From NCBI RefSeq assembly GCF_000003815.2, contig NC_049979.1, positions 19,002,403 to 19,066,402 on the forward strand: a DNA stretch of 64,000 nt, in the 5' to 3' direction. Below, piece by piece: positions 40,601-45,468 of the stretch. The position numbers and the translations under genes were made by a program. Below the pieces are notes generated by a model. That model was given only the letters and a program-made list of their open reading frames with translations. It was not told where the DNA came from and searched no databases. Positions within the stretch are counted from its first letter, which is position 1; every line of letters begins with the position of its first letter. The DNA comes from Branchiostoma floridae (Eukaryota; Chordata; Leptocardii; Amphioxiformes; Branchiostomatidae).

Positions 40601-43600
40601 AGTGCTGGTTGGTGGAGAGAGTTACGTCCACGCCATCCTCAGGCCATACGTCGACCAGTTCTCGCAGAAACCACCTGACTGGCAAAACCACATCAAGTTC
40701 TACATCGTTCCTCTAGGTAAACTGGCAGTTGACTTGTTCCTTGGGTACAGCATTTCATACCAGTCATCAGAATATTCTGCAAGTTCCAGTCAAAATCTGA
40801 TTTTAGACTTGGTTTTATCAAATAACCAAAATATTATGTACATGTACTTCTGCATACATTTGTACATCATGAAAGAAACTGGTGGCAAAGCGAAAGGAAC
40901 TTCATGTGCAGACTGAATATGAGCAAAGGTGTAAAAACTTTTAGTAATGCAGAGGATTTCTATCAAATAATTTCTGTCATAATCTTGAAGCACTTGTTAC
41001 ATGAAGATAAAAAATAAATGTATTCTAAACTCAACATTCCTCTCCACTCACATTTTCCAGGAGGCCATGTCCTTGCTAGGTACCTTGCTTCAATAGACAG
41101 CAAGTATAACGCCACCTTCAATGACCAGACGTGGAAAGAGGCCTTTGAAAAGCCTGACTCATCAACACAGCCAGGTGGGTTCCTCAACTTTAACTTAAAG
41201 CACGACTACACAATCTGGTGAAAACTGAGTTAATTATACACTCAGTCTGAAAGAATGGTAGACATTGATATCCGGATCTTTAACTTAGATTGACAAGATG
41301 GTTATATTTCTCACACACATTGATATGTTGGTATGTTAACAGGATACCATCAGATTCTTGTTATATTGAAAATCTAGACATTTTTACACTGTACTTAAGT
41401 CTGATATATGATTTGATTACATTACTTCATCAAGTATACCGTTAAATAAATTAAGGAATGTTGGGCTTATGTCTTCAAACATTGAAACCATTTGTCTTAG
41501 GGCTGACTTGCATGTCCATGTGTGTGCTGAACGAAGCCAAGGGTATCAGCCATTCTGTATACCTTTGTATGTACTAAAGTGATATTGACACTGTCTGATA
41601 TATGTTTATATGACCTATGGCCCCATGCACGTTCCAGACTACCAGGAAGTGATAGGGAAGATCAGTTCCTTTGTCCTGTCGGCTAACGTGACCCACCAGC
41701 TGCCCATCGCGGAGGCCATGCTCACGTACAAGGCCAAGGTCACAGACGAGGAGTCAACACAGACCTTCATACCGTTCGTCGGGGTAAACCATTCTCAACT
41801 TATCAAGGGGGTGATCTGTACCCGTTATTATCTTATTACAGTAACTTTAAAAAAGATGGCTGACAACAAAATGGAGGTCTGTTCAGGGAGTGCCACAATT
41901 GAGCACGTAAAAGGACCCATCACACATATTGAAAAGTGTAGGGGTCCTTATCAGTGTAAGAGGGGTCAGATAAATCTGTCCAGATATGCAGCTTGTACTC
42001 ACTCACTCACTCACTATCCGGTTAAGCGTCCGTTCTTCCCTGTCTTTCAGAGGTTGGACGTGTCGCCAAGACGTTTTACTATTCAGTATAAATCTGGCGT
42101 GTTTTGCCATGAGGCATTCTACCACATTTTAGTAAGAGCAAACAAGCAAACAGCCAACAAAGAGAACTTACCAGAATGGTACCGTTCAACATTCAACATT
42201 CAACATTGATAATAGCAAGGTTCTGTCAAACATTGAAATGAGATGTGATGAAAGCCCTTTGCGAAAGTACCACCATTCAAATGATAGATGATCAAAAGGT
42301 ACATCAAAACACCAAACGTATAATTTTAGCTCTAAAAGAATCCTATATTGACATTTCTTAACCAATAGGACATTTCTTAACCAATAGGATGTAAGAGTTG
42401 GCAGCAGTGAGTCAGCAAACCTGTCAGTGTCGATGGACATGGACGACGGTGTGTCCGGCTCCCCGCAGCTCGCATCCGGCCTGACAGCAACCCCGACCTC
42501 CACCTCGCAACAGGCCATCAAAGACATGAAGGAGACAGCAACGCCTCCTACCTCTACTCTGGGAAGTCCAGGCCAGATGCCACAAAGGTTGGTTAGACTG
42601 TTGTATCCCTATTATCAAATTCTATTGCTTTATACTTGCTGTCCTTAACTTTCGATGCAAGCTAGTAATGAAAGCTTTATTTATGAGCATTTGATTTAAT
42701 CATACCCGTGAACTCATAACTATAAGTAAATCATAACTACTTAAGGATGCTGAAGTTAATTGAACAAACATATGAACATGCTAAGGATTGTCACATTAAG
42801 TTTAGCCAGTGAACTGCTGGCACTAAGTAAGAGTTTCAAAGGTTTCAGTTATGGTGAGATACCTGTAAGACATGTACATGGAAAATCCCGTCATTCACTA
42901 AAAAATCACTAATCCTGTGTATGGTTTACAAAACACTGATTCCTTTTGCCATGCACTACTACATGCTGTAGTGGCTGTAACAATCTCATGCTTGTGCTGT
43001 AGTAAGTTTATGCCGTACTGATTTTTCCAGTGAGAACACACAGGTACTGCTGACTAGTACTGATCCGTCGTCAGGCGCGGTGCCCAAAGTTAAGGCAATG
43101 GCCATGTACATAAGGTTTGTGTGACAAGTGCTCCTACACGTTATCATGGGAGCAAGGAAGGTGTGCGGTGGTGTCTCTCTCTCTCTCTCTCTCTCCTAGC
43201 ACGAGCTATAGATTGTGGATTTCTAAACCTCAAGAGTGTCAAGGGTTAGGCTTTTTAATCAGCCAGTGACACTTTAAAGGTTATCTCCAGCACTTGTCAC
43301 AGGATATCTCACTCTAATCCAAATATGACCTGTTAGGTTGGTCAGATGTACATACAAATGTATAACAGCCATTTTTCATCAGACTAAGATTGATACAAGA
43401 AACACTGTGACATGTTCTGTTCATGTTATACAATTTTGTACCTGACTGTTGTAATCCTAAAACCACTGTGATTATTGGATTATATAAGGCACTGAGGTGA
43501 CCTCCTCTGTACTAACAGTCTGTCTCTCCATGTAGCACAGCCTAACTACCCACAATTACAAGGTTCCAGATCGAGCTGTGTCCTGCTCACAGTTTCCATT

Positions 43601-45468
43601 AAATCACACATTAAATTTTCGTGTTTATGTCAAGACACCCACTTATAAATGTACATGTACTAATTAAGGTTGAGCCCAAAGAATTTTTTCCCTGTATCAC
43701 ACTGTACACTGCTACATATAAGTGTAAAAAACAGAGACTAGAATCATATTTTTTTGCCAAAAACACTGCAGACACCTTTTAAGGGGTTTTGACACACCAC
43801 ATTCATAAGTCATCCAGTCAGTCATACAATAGCGCTCCCTAGTGGAGATGAACCAAACTGCAGGCAGAGGGATGTTTGTATTGCAGTACATGTATGTACA
43901 GTATATCTGACAGTGTTTTGCCCCCCTCCCCACCCACCAGCCCCTCCTCTCAGACTGAAGTCCTCGACCTTCAGATTGACTACTGGCTGTCCAGTCCGCC
44001 CAGGGAAGGTGGGAAGGAGAAGGAAAAGGACAAGAAGGAGATGACCAAAGGGACAGTCAAGACATCGGTCAGATGGCTACAAGTAAGGACCAGATTGGAA
44101 TCGCCTTAAATGAAAAAAAGATGTTGGCCACATTTTGAACCCTAGTTGTCAGTTCCAATGAAAAAGAACATGGAAGTATCGGAACAACTTATTTCTGGAG
44201 AGTAAACTTCTGTCTATATGGCTTACGTATAGTGTCAGAAACTTTTAATTCAGATAGCTTAATTCATTGTACGACAACAGAAGTGAAGATGTGATTTTAT
44301 GGATTGTTATTTCACACATGCCAAACCTCCCCCTCCCTGTGTATGGTACAGGTTAACCGGCTGCCCGTGAGCGGAGACGTGTCGGGATCCAGCGGTACTC
44401 TCACCATGGTGCTGGTCACCAAGGAGAAGAAACAGAAAAGTGAGAAACCACCCCTCCCTACCCACCTCCCGTTATCTTCAAACGTTAGGAAGAATAATGT
44501 GATCACTTCATGAATATTGCCATTTGCTGTGTAAAATTGTATGTTGTGATTTTTCCAACTCTTTTTGATGAGATGCCTTCCAAACCTTATTAAGATTCCT
44601 CCACCCCATGTCAGAGTCTACAACAGGATTTGCATATTTCTTTACTGTATTATTTATCCCCAAGTCTCAGATATGGGGTTCTACTGAGTGCAACCAGCAC
44701 ATATCCAGAATGTACATGTAATAGCATGACACATGAACTTCAGTATATAAGGCTGTGTTCATAGATAATATTCCATGGATTGGATCTAAAGCGTTGTCCC
44801 CAAAGAGCAATTCAATACCATACTTGCATCATGGTCTGGGTACGTGGTACTGCAACCAAGGTTTGGAAGGTGGCTCAGATGTCGTGTCATGTTTCTGGAG
44901 CGGCCGTCCCGTTGTGGTGGCCGTTACAGGTCAGTAAGGCACGTACATGTAACAAGGTGCGTCTGTTGTTTCTCAGAAGCTTACCAGCTAACCACCCATC
45001 ATCTTAATGCAGTAATGCGAATAGGCAAGAAGGCTAAGGATAAGGAGGCGGAGTCAAAGAGTCAAACCATCGAGGCGGTCAACAGGTTGATTTGTACATC
45101 AAAGAGCCAGAGCAGCCCGCTCAAAGGTCAGCTGAATATGCTTTTTCAATGTGTCAATTTTTTCAAAGTCCCCACGTTCTGAACTAAACAAATTTGTGGC
45201 ATGCTTTAGTGAGCATCTGTTAAGTCTTTTGTTGTGGTTTCTGTTTGTGCAGTGATTATTATTTATAATTCAATATTTTAGTCAACTGTTTAACCTGTTA
45301 TGGCCAGAGTGTCTGTCATTTTACCTTGTGGCTGTCCTTTCCTATACAGTAACCATTGATGGATCCGATTGGTCAGGAGTGAAGTTTTTCCAACTGTCCG
45401 CCCAATGGCAGACGCACATCAAGCACTTCCCTGTGGGCCTGTTTGGCCACACCGAGACAGCTTGTTAG
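10612..45468 (+). CDS. PACS1/PACS2-like phosphofurin acidic cluster sorting protein, 27 exons, 5' partial
   Basis: PACS proteins are cytosolic sorting adaptors. They bind acidic-cluster motifs in cargo such as furin and couple it to coat adaptors for transport between the trans-Golgi network, endosomes and ER; PACS2 also acts at ER-mitochondria contacts and in apoptosis. Exons listed separately here sum to 2959 bases; after the first base, which completes a split Arg codon, they give 985 codons and TAG with every splice phase consistent. Length is close to vertebrate PACS1 (about 960 aa). Order: cargo-binding region (10.6-22.4 kb), acidic autoregulatory segment (23.9 kb), middle region (26.6-29.7 kb), Ser/Arg linker (35.4-38.6 kb), C-terminal PACS domain (39.5-45.5 kb). 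Matching motifs include [32 protein letters not shown] and FPVGLFG. Residues of both vertebrate paralogues are matched, so a pre-duplication PACS is inferred. The N-terminal exon is absent. Confidence 0.94.
10769..10990. repeat. About 68-bp tandem repeat with an inverted unit
   Basis: GGTACTGAACA(C/T)A...CATCC units begin at 10769, 10837 and 10905, a 68-bp period, each followed by a TATAGCACAAAATG-like segment (TTTAGCACTA in the third unit). A reverse-complement unit (GGATGGGTGTTCAGTACCAA) follows at about 10974-10993. It lies in the intron just after exon e1. Confidence 0.75.
11526..12350. mobile_element. Long terminal-inverted-repeat element, about 0.8 kb
   Basis: The arm at about 11526-11632 and the arm at about 12241-12350 are reverse complements with scattered mismatches. 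Shared blocks include GATAGTCAACATCAGAG, a CAATGTTTT block, TTGTTCCTGTG and GCTTGCATG. The interior contains a smaller CG-rich MITE (11739-11947). Arms of about 100 bp suggest a non-autonomous DNA transposon; no transposase is present. Outer limits are approximate. Confidence 0.65.
11739..11947. mobile_element. CG-rich palindromic MITE, copy 1
   Basis: Ends are TACTGTAAAATG on the left and CATTTACAGTA on the right. The interior carries TTCGCGGTGGTTTAA and its near complement TTAACCACCGCGAAAG, so the unit can fold on itself. It sits inside the 11.5-12.4 kb inverted-repeat element, i.e. it inserted later. Confidence 0.7.
12774..12922. mobile_element. CG-rich palindromic MITE, copy 2
   Basis: A second, shorter copy of the family seen at 11739-11947: it has GCATTTAAGTTTG near the left end, GTTCGTGGTAGCAGGAAAAA inside, and TTTCTGCATTTACAGTA at the right end. 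Several CG positions have changed to TG or CA, as expected of an older methylated copy. Confidence 0.65.
14142..14231 (+). CDS. PACS exon e2, cargo-binding region
   Basis: Thirty codons, phase 0-0. [11 protein letters not shown] and LELSFSLQ match vertebrate GSKRILRSNEI and LQLTFSLQ. Acceptor tttgactag, donor CAG|gtaagt. Confidence 0.93.
14232..17267 (+). other. PACS intron after e2
   Basis: A 3.0-kb AT-rich intron. The ORF on the opposite strand at 14716-14985 resembles nothing recognised and has no supporting context. No repeats of note were seen. Confidence 0.8.
17268..17393 (+). CDS. PACS exon e3, most conserved cargo-binding exon
   Basis: Forty-two codons, phase 0-0: [20 protein letters not shown], then [22 protein letters not shown]. 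This is nearly identical to vertebrate PACS1 in this segment and contains the basic RRKRYKNR stretch. Acceptor atttcag, donor CAG|gtcaga. Confidence 0.96.
17513..17537. repeat. (CA)n microsatellite
   Basis: An uninterrupted CA dinucleotide run of about 12 units, 120 bases after the donor of PACS exon e3. Confidence 0.95.
18980..18992. repeat. Poly(C) run
   Basis: Thirteen consecutive C bases in the intron between PACS exons e3 and e4. Confidence 0.9.
21725..22112. mobile_element. 388-bp inverted-repeat element with 11-bp target duplication
   Basis: The terminal inverted repeats of 25 bp begin AGCCTGGGTACCATCCGGA and differ at one position. They are flanked by the direct repeat ACCAGACTCTT (21714-21724 and 22113-22123), a clean target-site duplication. 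No transposase ORF is present, so it is non-autonomous. An 11-bp duplication is longer than typical hAT (8 bp) and is at the upper end of Mutator-type duplications; the superfamily is not assigned. Confidence 0.85.
22209..22359 (+). CDS. PACS exon e4, end of cargo-binding region
   Basis: Fifty codons plus one base (phase 0 in, 1 out). [16 protein letters not shown], then [16 protein letters not shown], matches vertebrate VMQHP...IKIYSLSSQPIDHEG. Acceptor gtttcccag, donor ACCG|gtaaat. Confidence 0.93.
22360..23026 (+). other. PACS intron after e4
   Basis: A 667-base phase-1 intron with no repeats or exon-like segments of note. Confidence 0.8.
23027..23206 (+). CDS. PACS exon e5, candidate cassette exon
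   Basis: 180 bases, phase 1-1, so skipping keeps the frame. Encodes [20 protein letters not shown] and then a polar stretch ending [11 protein letters not shown]. Vertebrate PACS as I know it goes almost directly from the e4 to the e6 segment, so this exon looks lineage-specific or alternatively used. Acceptor gttgtctag, donor CTAG|gttggt (weak). The base composition is GC-rich and exon-like. Confidence 0.75.
   Translation: MSAASASSPPPTCTSTTCCGSRGETWPLPTSITSGRTDPPMTRYRTGTMVNPTGIQRLR
23207..23847 (+). other. Pyrimidine-rich PACS intron after e5
   Basis: Most of this 641-base intron is strongly T+C rich on the + strand. It starts with a (TA)n run at 23254-23269. The frame of exon e6 stays open upstream from 23514 through the intron (hydrophobic, Cys-rich), which is judged a by-product of the pyrimidine bias. 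Confidence 0.75.
23848..23951 (+). CDS. PACS exon e6, acidic autoregulatory segment
   Basis: Encodes (A)[20 protein letters not shown] and continues QEGSDSEGN. It matches the vertebrate acidic cluster [20 protein letters not shown], which in PACS1 carries a CK2-regulated serine that controls cargo binding; Ser residues sit in the same acidic context here. The acceptor is a tandem cagcag: starting at 23851 instead of 23848 drops one Ala and keeps the frame. Donor CAG|gtgaga. Confidence 0.93.
23952..26596 (+). other. PACS intron after e6
   Basis: A 2.6-kb phase-0 intron, AT-rich, with no recognised element. ORFs inside are short and of chance size. Confidence 0.8.
26597..26665 (+). CDS. PACS exon e7, middle region
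   Basis: Twenty-three codons, phase 0-0: [16 protein letters not shown] then VRPTLSR. It matches vertebrate DLFYEDEDLRKVKKTRRK. It combines an acidic start with a basic KKSGRRK patch. Acceptor tatattag, donor AGG|gtaagt. Confidence 0.9.
26666..28078 (+). other. PACS intron after e7
   Basis: A 1.4-kb phase-0 intron containing the (CTCA)n microsatellite at 27008-27082. Nothing else was recognised. Confidence 0.8.
27008..27082. repeat. (CTCA)n microsatellite
   Basis: About 18 units of the tetranucleotide CTCA. It produces an artificial repeat ORF (LTHS repeated) on the + strand that is not a gene. Confidence 0.97.
28079..28138 (+). CDS. PACS exon e8, middle region
   Basis: Twenty codons, phase 0-0: [20 protein letters not shown], nearly identical to vertebrate [20 protein letters not shown]. 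Acceptor tgctgtag, donor GAG|gtatgt. Confidence 0.95.
28139..28685 (+). other. PACS intron after e8
   Basis: A 547-base intron with a reverse-orientation dispersed-repeat tail at 28535-28593, about 90 bases before the next acceptor. Confidence 0.75.
28535..28593 (-). repeat. Dispersed SINE-like repeat tail, reverse copy
   Basis: On the minus strand it reads GTTAAAGAACCCACCATGCT then TATTAATAAGAATATGGGTC, matching the tail at 315-383 with scattered substitutions. Only the 3' module is clear. Confidence 0.6.
28686..28849 (+). CDS. PACS exon e9, middle region
   Basis: Fifty-four codons plus two bases (phase 0 in, 2 out). [20 protein letters not shown] followed by [11 protein letters not shown] matches vertebrate [20 protein letters not shown] and SILSTPKPKLK. 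Strongly acidic. Acceptor cctgcgcag, donor CTCAG|gttggt. Confidence 0.95.
29081..29135 (+). CDS. PACS exon e10
   Basis: One base plus 18 codons (phase 2 in, 0 out): [18 protein letters not shown]. It matches vertebrate PFFEGMSQSSSQTE right after the STPKP motif. Acceptor catttttcag, donor CAG|gtgagc. Confidence 0.85.
29678..29731 (+). CDS. PACS exon e11
   Basis: Eighteen codons, phase 0-0: [18 protein letters not shown]. Similarity to vertebrate PACS is weak here, but the splice sites (ctactacag, CAG|gtacag) are good and the frame joins both e10 and e12. Possibly a cassette exon. Confidence 0.65.
30360..31570. repeat. 207-bp tandem array
   Basis: Units starting at about 30803, 31010 and 31217 are nearly identical; TCTGCATCCTGAAAAGCTAA recurs at 30821, 31028 and 31235, exactly 207 bp apart. 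A diverged partial unit follows (31424-31570), and diverged sequence of the same kind precedes it from about 30360. Each unit carries TACCGTTTACGAGAAATCGG. Short ORFs here are repeat by-products. Confidence 0.85.
31691..31731 (+). CDS. Orphan exon-like segment o1
   Basis: A 41-base segment between a strong acceptor (gtttgatag) and a donor (AAAAG|gtaatt). Joined to o2 it reads [13 protein letters not shown], highly charged. It must enter in phase 2, whereas e11 ends in phase 0, so it does not fit the PACS chain except directly after e9. It could be an alternative PACS exon, part of another gene, or captured in the surrounding element. Confidence 0.4.
32541..32639 (+). CDS. Orphan exon-like segment o2
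   Basis: Starts after ttctttgcag and is open in only one frame, which joins o1: [20 protein letters not shown], then [13 protein letters not shown]. Donors at 32640 or 32649 leave phase 1, which cannot join e12 (phase 0). If unspliced, the frame ends at TGA 32702-32704, giving a possible truncated-isoform terminus after e9-o1-o2. The family was not recognised. Confidence 0.4.
34343..34753 (-). pseudogene. Broken P2RX7_C-like cysteine-domain copy
   Basis: The minus-strand frame starts [18 protein letters not shown], then [20 protein letters not shown]. That YxYEP plus acidic linker is typical of stand-alone invertebrate proteins related to the intracellular C-terminal domain of P2X7 receptors. 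It stops at 34511-34513 (TGA). The same frame then resumes with [15 protein letters not shown] and ends [13 protein letters not shown] (stop at 34343). Another frame across the break holds a WCRC-x5-C-like segment, so there is a premature stop plus at least one frameshift. It is read as a degraded or transposed copy rather than a working gene. Confidence 0.55.
35409..35495 (+). CDS. PACS exon e12, linker
   Basis: Twenty-nine codons, phase 0-0: [20 protein letters not shown], then ISQKSLSPQ. It is Ser-rich, with a position and look like the vertebrate DLQGSASPSK linker. Acceptor gttgacag, donor CAG|gtatgt. Only this frame is open. Confidence 0.8.
35866..35923 (+). repeat. Repeat end related to the 55.5-kb MITE
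   Basis: AACACCTGTACCAAATGTTA through GGTATGACATAAA matches the right end of the element at 55478-55699. No matching left end was found, so this is a partial copy. It stops about 35 bases before the acceptor of exon e13. Confidence 0.5.
35960..36079 (+). CDS. PACS exon e13, linker with Akt/14-3-3-type site
   Basis: Forty codons, phase 0-0. Residues 10-19 read [10 protein letters not shown], aligning with the PACS2 segment RGRSTSLKER, in which the second Ser is the known Akt site that recruits 14-3-3. The R-x-R-x-x-S pattern is kept, with the candidate Ser codon at 36002-36004. A second basic cluster, ARERRNSTG, follows. Acceptor atgctcag, donor CAG|gtgtgt. Confidence 0.88.
36080..36788 (+). 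other. PACS intron after e13
   Basis: A 709-base phase-0 intron. A TGTACATGTACATGTACA palindrome run lies at about 36721-36738. No repeats with clear ends were found. Confidence 0.7.
36789..36866 (+). CDS. PACS exon e14, candidate linker cassette
   Basis: Twenty-six codons, phase 0-0: [20 protein letters not shown], then LGVVNE. Acceptor gcttacaacag, donor GAG|gtagac. No clear vertebrate counterpart. The splice sites and frame are good, but expression is unproven. Confidence 0.55.
37230..37464. mobile_element. hAT-like MITE (235 bp) with 8-bp target duplication
   Basis: Terminal inverted repeats are CAGGGCTGTCTCCAG (left) and CTGGAGACAGGACTG (right). They are flanked on both sides by the direct repeat TGATGCAT (37222-37229 and 37465-37472). 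The 8-bp duplication and CAGGG-type end are features of the hAT superfamily. No transposase ORF, hence non-autonomous. Confidence 0.85.
37642..37725 (+). CDS. PACS exon e15, candidate linker cassette
   Basis: Twenty-eight codons, phase 0-0: [20 protein letters not shown], then SNASQYEK. Acceptor cttgaaatag, donor AAG|gtagaa. There is no clear vertebrate match, and skipping it keeps the frame. Confidence 0.55.
37726..38563 (+). other. PACS intron after e15
   Basis: An 838-base AT-rich phase-0 intron. No repeats or exon-like segments were recognised. Confidence 0.7.
38564..38632 (+). CDS. PACS exon e16, candidate linker cassette
   Basis: Twenty-three codons, phase 0-0: [20 protein letters not shown], then WGT. 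Acceptor attacttgcag, donor ACG|gtaaat. It is the third consecutive symmetric exon without a vertebrate counterpart that I recognise. Confidence 0.55.
38633..39543 (+). other. PACS intron after e16
   Basis: A 911-base phase-0 intron without recognised elements, ending in a T-rich tract before the e17 acceptor. Confidence 0.75.
39544..39648 (+). CDS. PACS exon e17, start of the C-terminal region
   Basis: Thirty-five codons, phase 0-0: [20 protein letters not shown], then [15 protein letters not shown]. It matches vertebrate IPRKVVYDQLNQIL and PENVILVNTTDWQGQ. Acceptor ttccttccag, donor CAG|gtaaac. Confidence 0.95.
39649..40081 (+). other. PACS intron after e17
   Basis: A 433-base phase-0 intron with a short GGAT microsatellite at about 39973-39987 and a C-rich acceptor tract. 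Confidence 0.8.
40082..40194 (+). CDS. PACS exon e18, C-terminal region
   Basis: Thirty-seven codons plus two bases (phase 0 in, 2 out). [20 protein letters not shown], then AKIQK, matches vertebrate [22 protein letters not shown]. Acceptor cccctccag, donor AAGTT|gtgagt. Confidence 0.93.
40195..40561 (+). other. PACS intron after e18
   Basis: A 367-base phase-2 intron; nothing was recognised in it. Confidence 0.8.
40562..40716 (+). CDS. PACS exon e19, C-terminal region
   Basis: Phase 2 in, 1 out. [20 protein letters not shown], then [16 protein letters not shown] and IKFYIVPLG. It matches vertebrate CNCNS, VGGQSYLSSILR and DWLGYMRFLIIPLG. Acceptor attcctcag, donor CTAG|gtaaac. Confidence 0.95.
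40717..41060 (+). other. PACS intron after e19
   Basis: A 344-base phase-1 intron; nothing was recognised. ORFs on both strands here are short. Confidence 0.8.
41061..41174 (+). CDS. PACS exon e20, C-terminal region
   Basis: Phase 1 in and out. [20 protein letters not shown], then [18 protein letters not shown], matches vertebrate GSHPVARYLGSVD and SKYSSSF. Acceptor attttccag, donor CCAG|gtgggt. Confidence 0.94.
41175..41637 (+). other. PACS intron after e20
   Basis: A 463-base phase-1 intron; nothing was recognised in it. Confidence 0.8.
41638..41783 (+). CDS. PACS exon e21, C-terminal core
   Basis: Phase 1 in, 0 out. [20 protein letters not shown], then [14 protein letters not shown] and FIPFVG. 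It is almost identical to the vertebrate [13 protein letters not shown]...FIPFVG core. Acceptor cacgttccag, donor GGG|gtaaac. The frame stays open 426 bases into the following intron. Confidence 0.96.
41899..41960 (+). repeat. Dispersed SINE-like repeat tail, third copy
   Basis: GAGCACGTAAAAGGACCCAT followed by a TGAAAAGTGTAGGGGTCCTT-like segment aligns with the tail at 315-383. It lies inside the PACS intron after e21. Confidence 0.6.
42051..42131 (+). CDS. Candidate PACS cassette exon
   Basis: An 81-base segment between a strong acceptor (tccctgtctttcag) and donor (TTA|gtaaga). It is open in phase 0-0, exactly the phase of the host intron. It would add 27 residues, [20 protein letters not shown] then EAFYHIL, between FIPFVG and DVRVG. 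No vertebrate counterpart is known to me, so it may be alternative or cryptic. Confidence 0.4.
42351..42388 (+). repeat. 19-bp tandem duplication of a 3' splice site
   Basis: ACATTTCTTAACCAATAGG occurs twice in direct succession (42351-42369 and 42370-42388). Each copy contains a usable AATAG acceptor. The downstream one gives the PACS frame; the upstream one adds 19 bases with an in-frame TAA. Confidence 0.9.
42388..42587 (+). CDS. PACS exon e22, Ser/Thr/Pro-rich segment
   Basis: Phase 0 in, 2 out. [20 protein letters not shown], then a stretch rich in S, T and P including [18 protein letters not shown]. It corresponds to vertebrate VVKVGLVE...TPPSSPS, low-complexity in all PACS. The start is set by the downstream of two duplicated acceptors. 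Donor AAAG|gttggt. Confidence 0.9.
42588..43030 (+). other. PACS intron after e22
   Basis: A 443-base phase-2 intron; nothing was recognised in it. Confidence 0.8.
43031..43114 (+). CDS. PACS exon e23, candidate cassette
   Basis: 84 bases, phase 2-2: [20 protein letters not shown], then VKAMAMYI. Skipping joins e22 to e24 in frame. No vertebrate counterpart was recognised. Acceptor tttttccag, donor ATAAG|gtttgt. Confidence 0.65.
43115..43940 (+). other. PACS intron after e23
   Basis: An 826-base phase-2 intron with a (TC)n run at 43173-43195 and a C-rich acceptor tract. Confidence 0.8.
43173..43195. repeat. (TC)n microsatellite
   Basis: About 11 TC units in the intron after PACS exon e23. 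Confidence 0.95.
43941..44082 (+). CDS. PACS exon e24, C-terminal region
   Basis: Phase 2 in, 0 out. [20 protein letters not shown], then a Lys/Glu run and [10 protein letters not shown]. It matches vertebrate VIGLQVDYWLG and NTLKSVFRSVQ. Acceptor cacccaccag, donor CAA|gtaagg. Confidence 0.93.
44352..44439 (+). CDS. PACS exon e25, C-terminal region
   Basis: Phase 0 in, 1 out. [20 protein letters not shown], then LVTKEKKQK, matches vertebrate VSRLP, GTMAMTVVTKEKNKK. Acceptor tatggtacag, donor AAAA|gtgaga. Confidence 0.94.
44440..45012 (+). other. PACS intron after e25
   Basis: A 573-base phase-1 intron. Overlapping ORFs near 44755-45000 are not linked to PACS by a usable splice phase and look incidental. 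Confidence 0.75.
45013..45126 (+). CDS. PACS exon e26, C-terminal region
   Basis: Phase 1 in and out. [20 protein letters not shown], then [12 protein letters not shown]. It closely matches PACS2 FLPKKAKDKDVESKSQCIE and ISRLICTA. Acceptor cttaatgcag, donor AAAG|gtcagc. Confidence 0.95.
45350..45468 (+). CDS. PACS exon e27, terminal coding exon
   Basis: Phase 1 in. [20 protein letters not shown], then [18 protein letters not shown] and TAG at 45466-45468. It matches the vertebrate C-terminus [20 protein letters not shown] and [10 protein letters not shown]. Acceptor cctatacag. Confidence 0.97.

Larger units (their letters stand above)
41784..42387 (+). other. PACS intron after e21
   Basis: A 604-base phase-0 intron with a dispersed-repeat tail (41899-41960), a CTCA run at about 41998-42014, a candidate in-frame cassette exon (42051-42131), an AACATTC triplication at about 42189-42207, and a duplicated acceptor at its 3' end. 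Confidence 0.75.

Noticed and set aside
41018-41221. 67-codon ORF around e20
   Set aside because: It is the PACS exon read without splicing; the real exon is 41061-41174.
44755-45007. Overlapping ORFs before e26
   Set aside because: No acceptor/donor pair gives a phase that joins e25 and e26, and there is no similarity to PACS.
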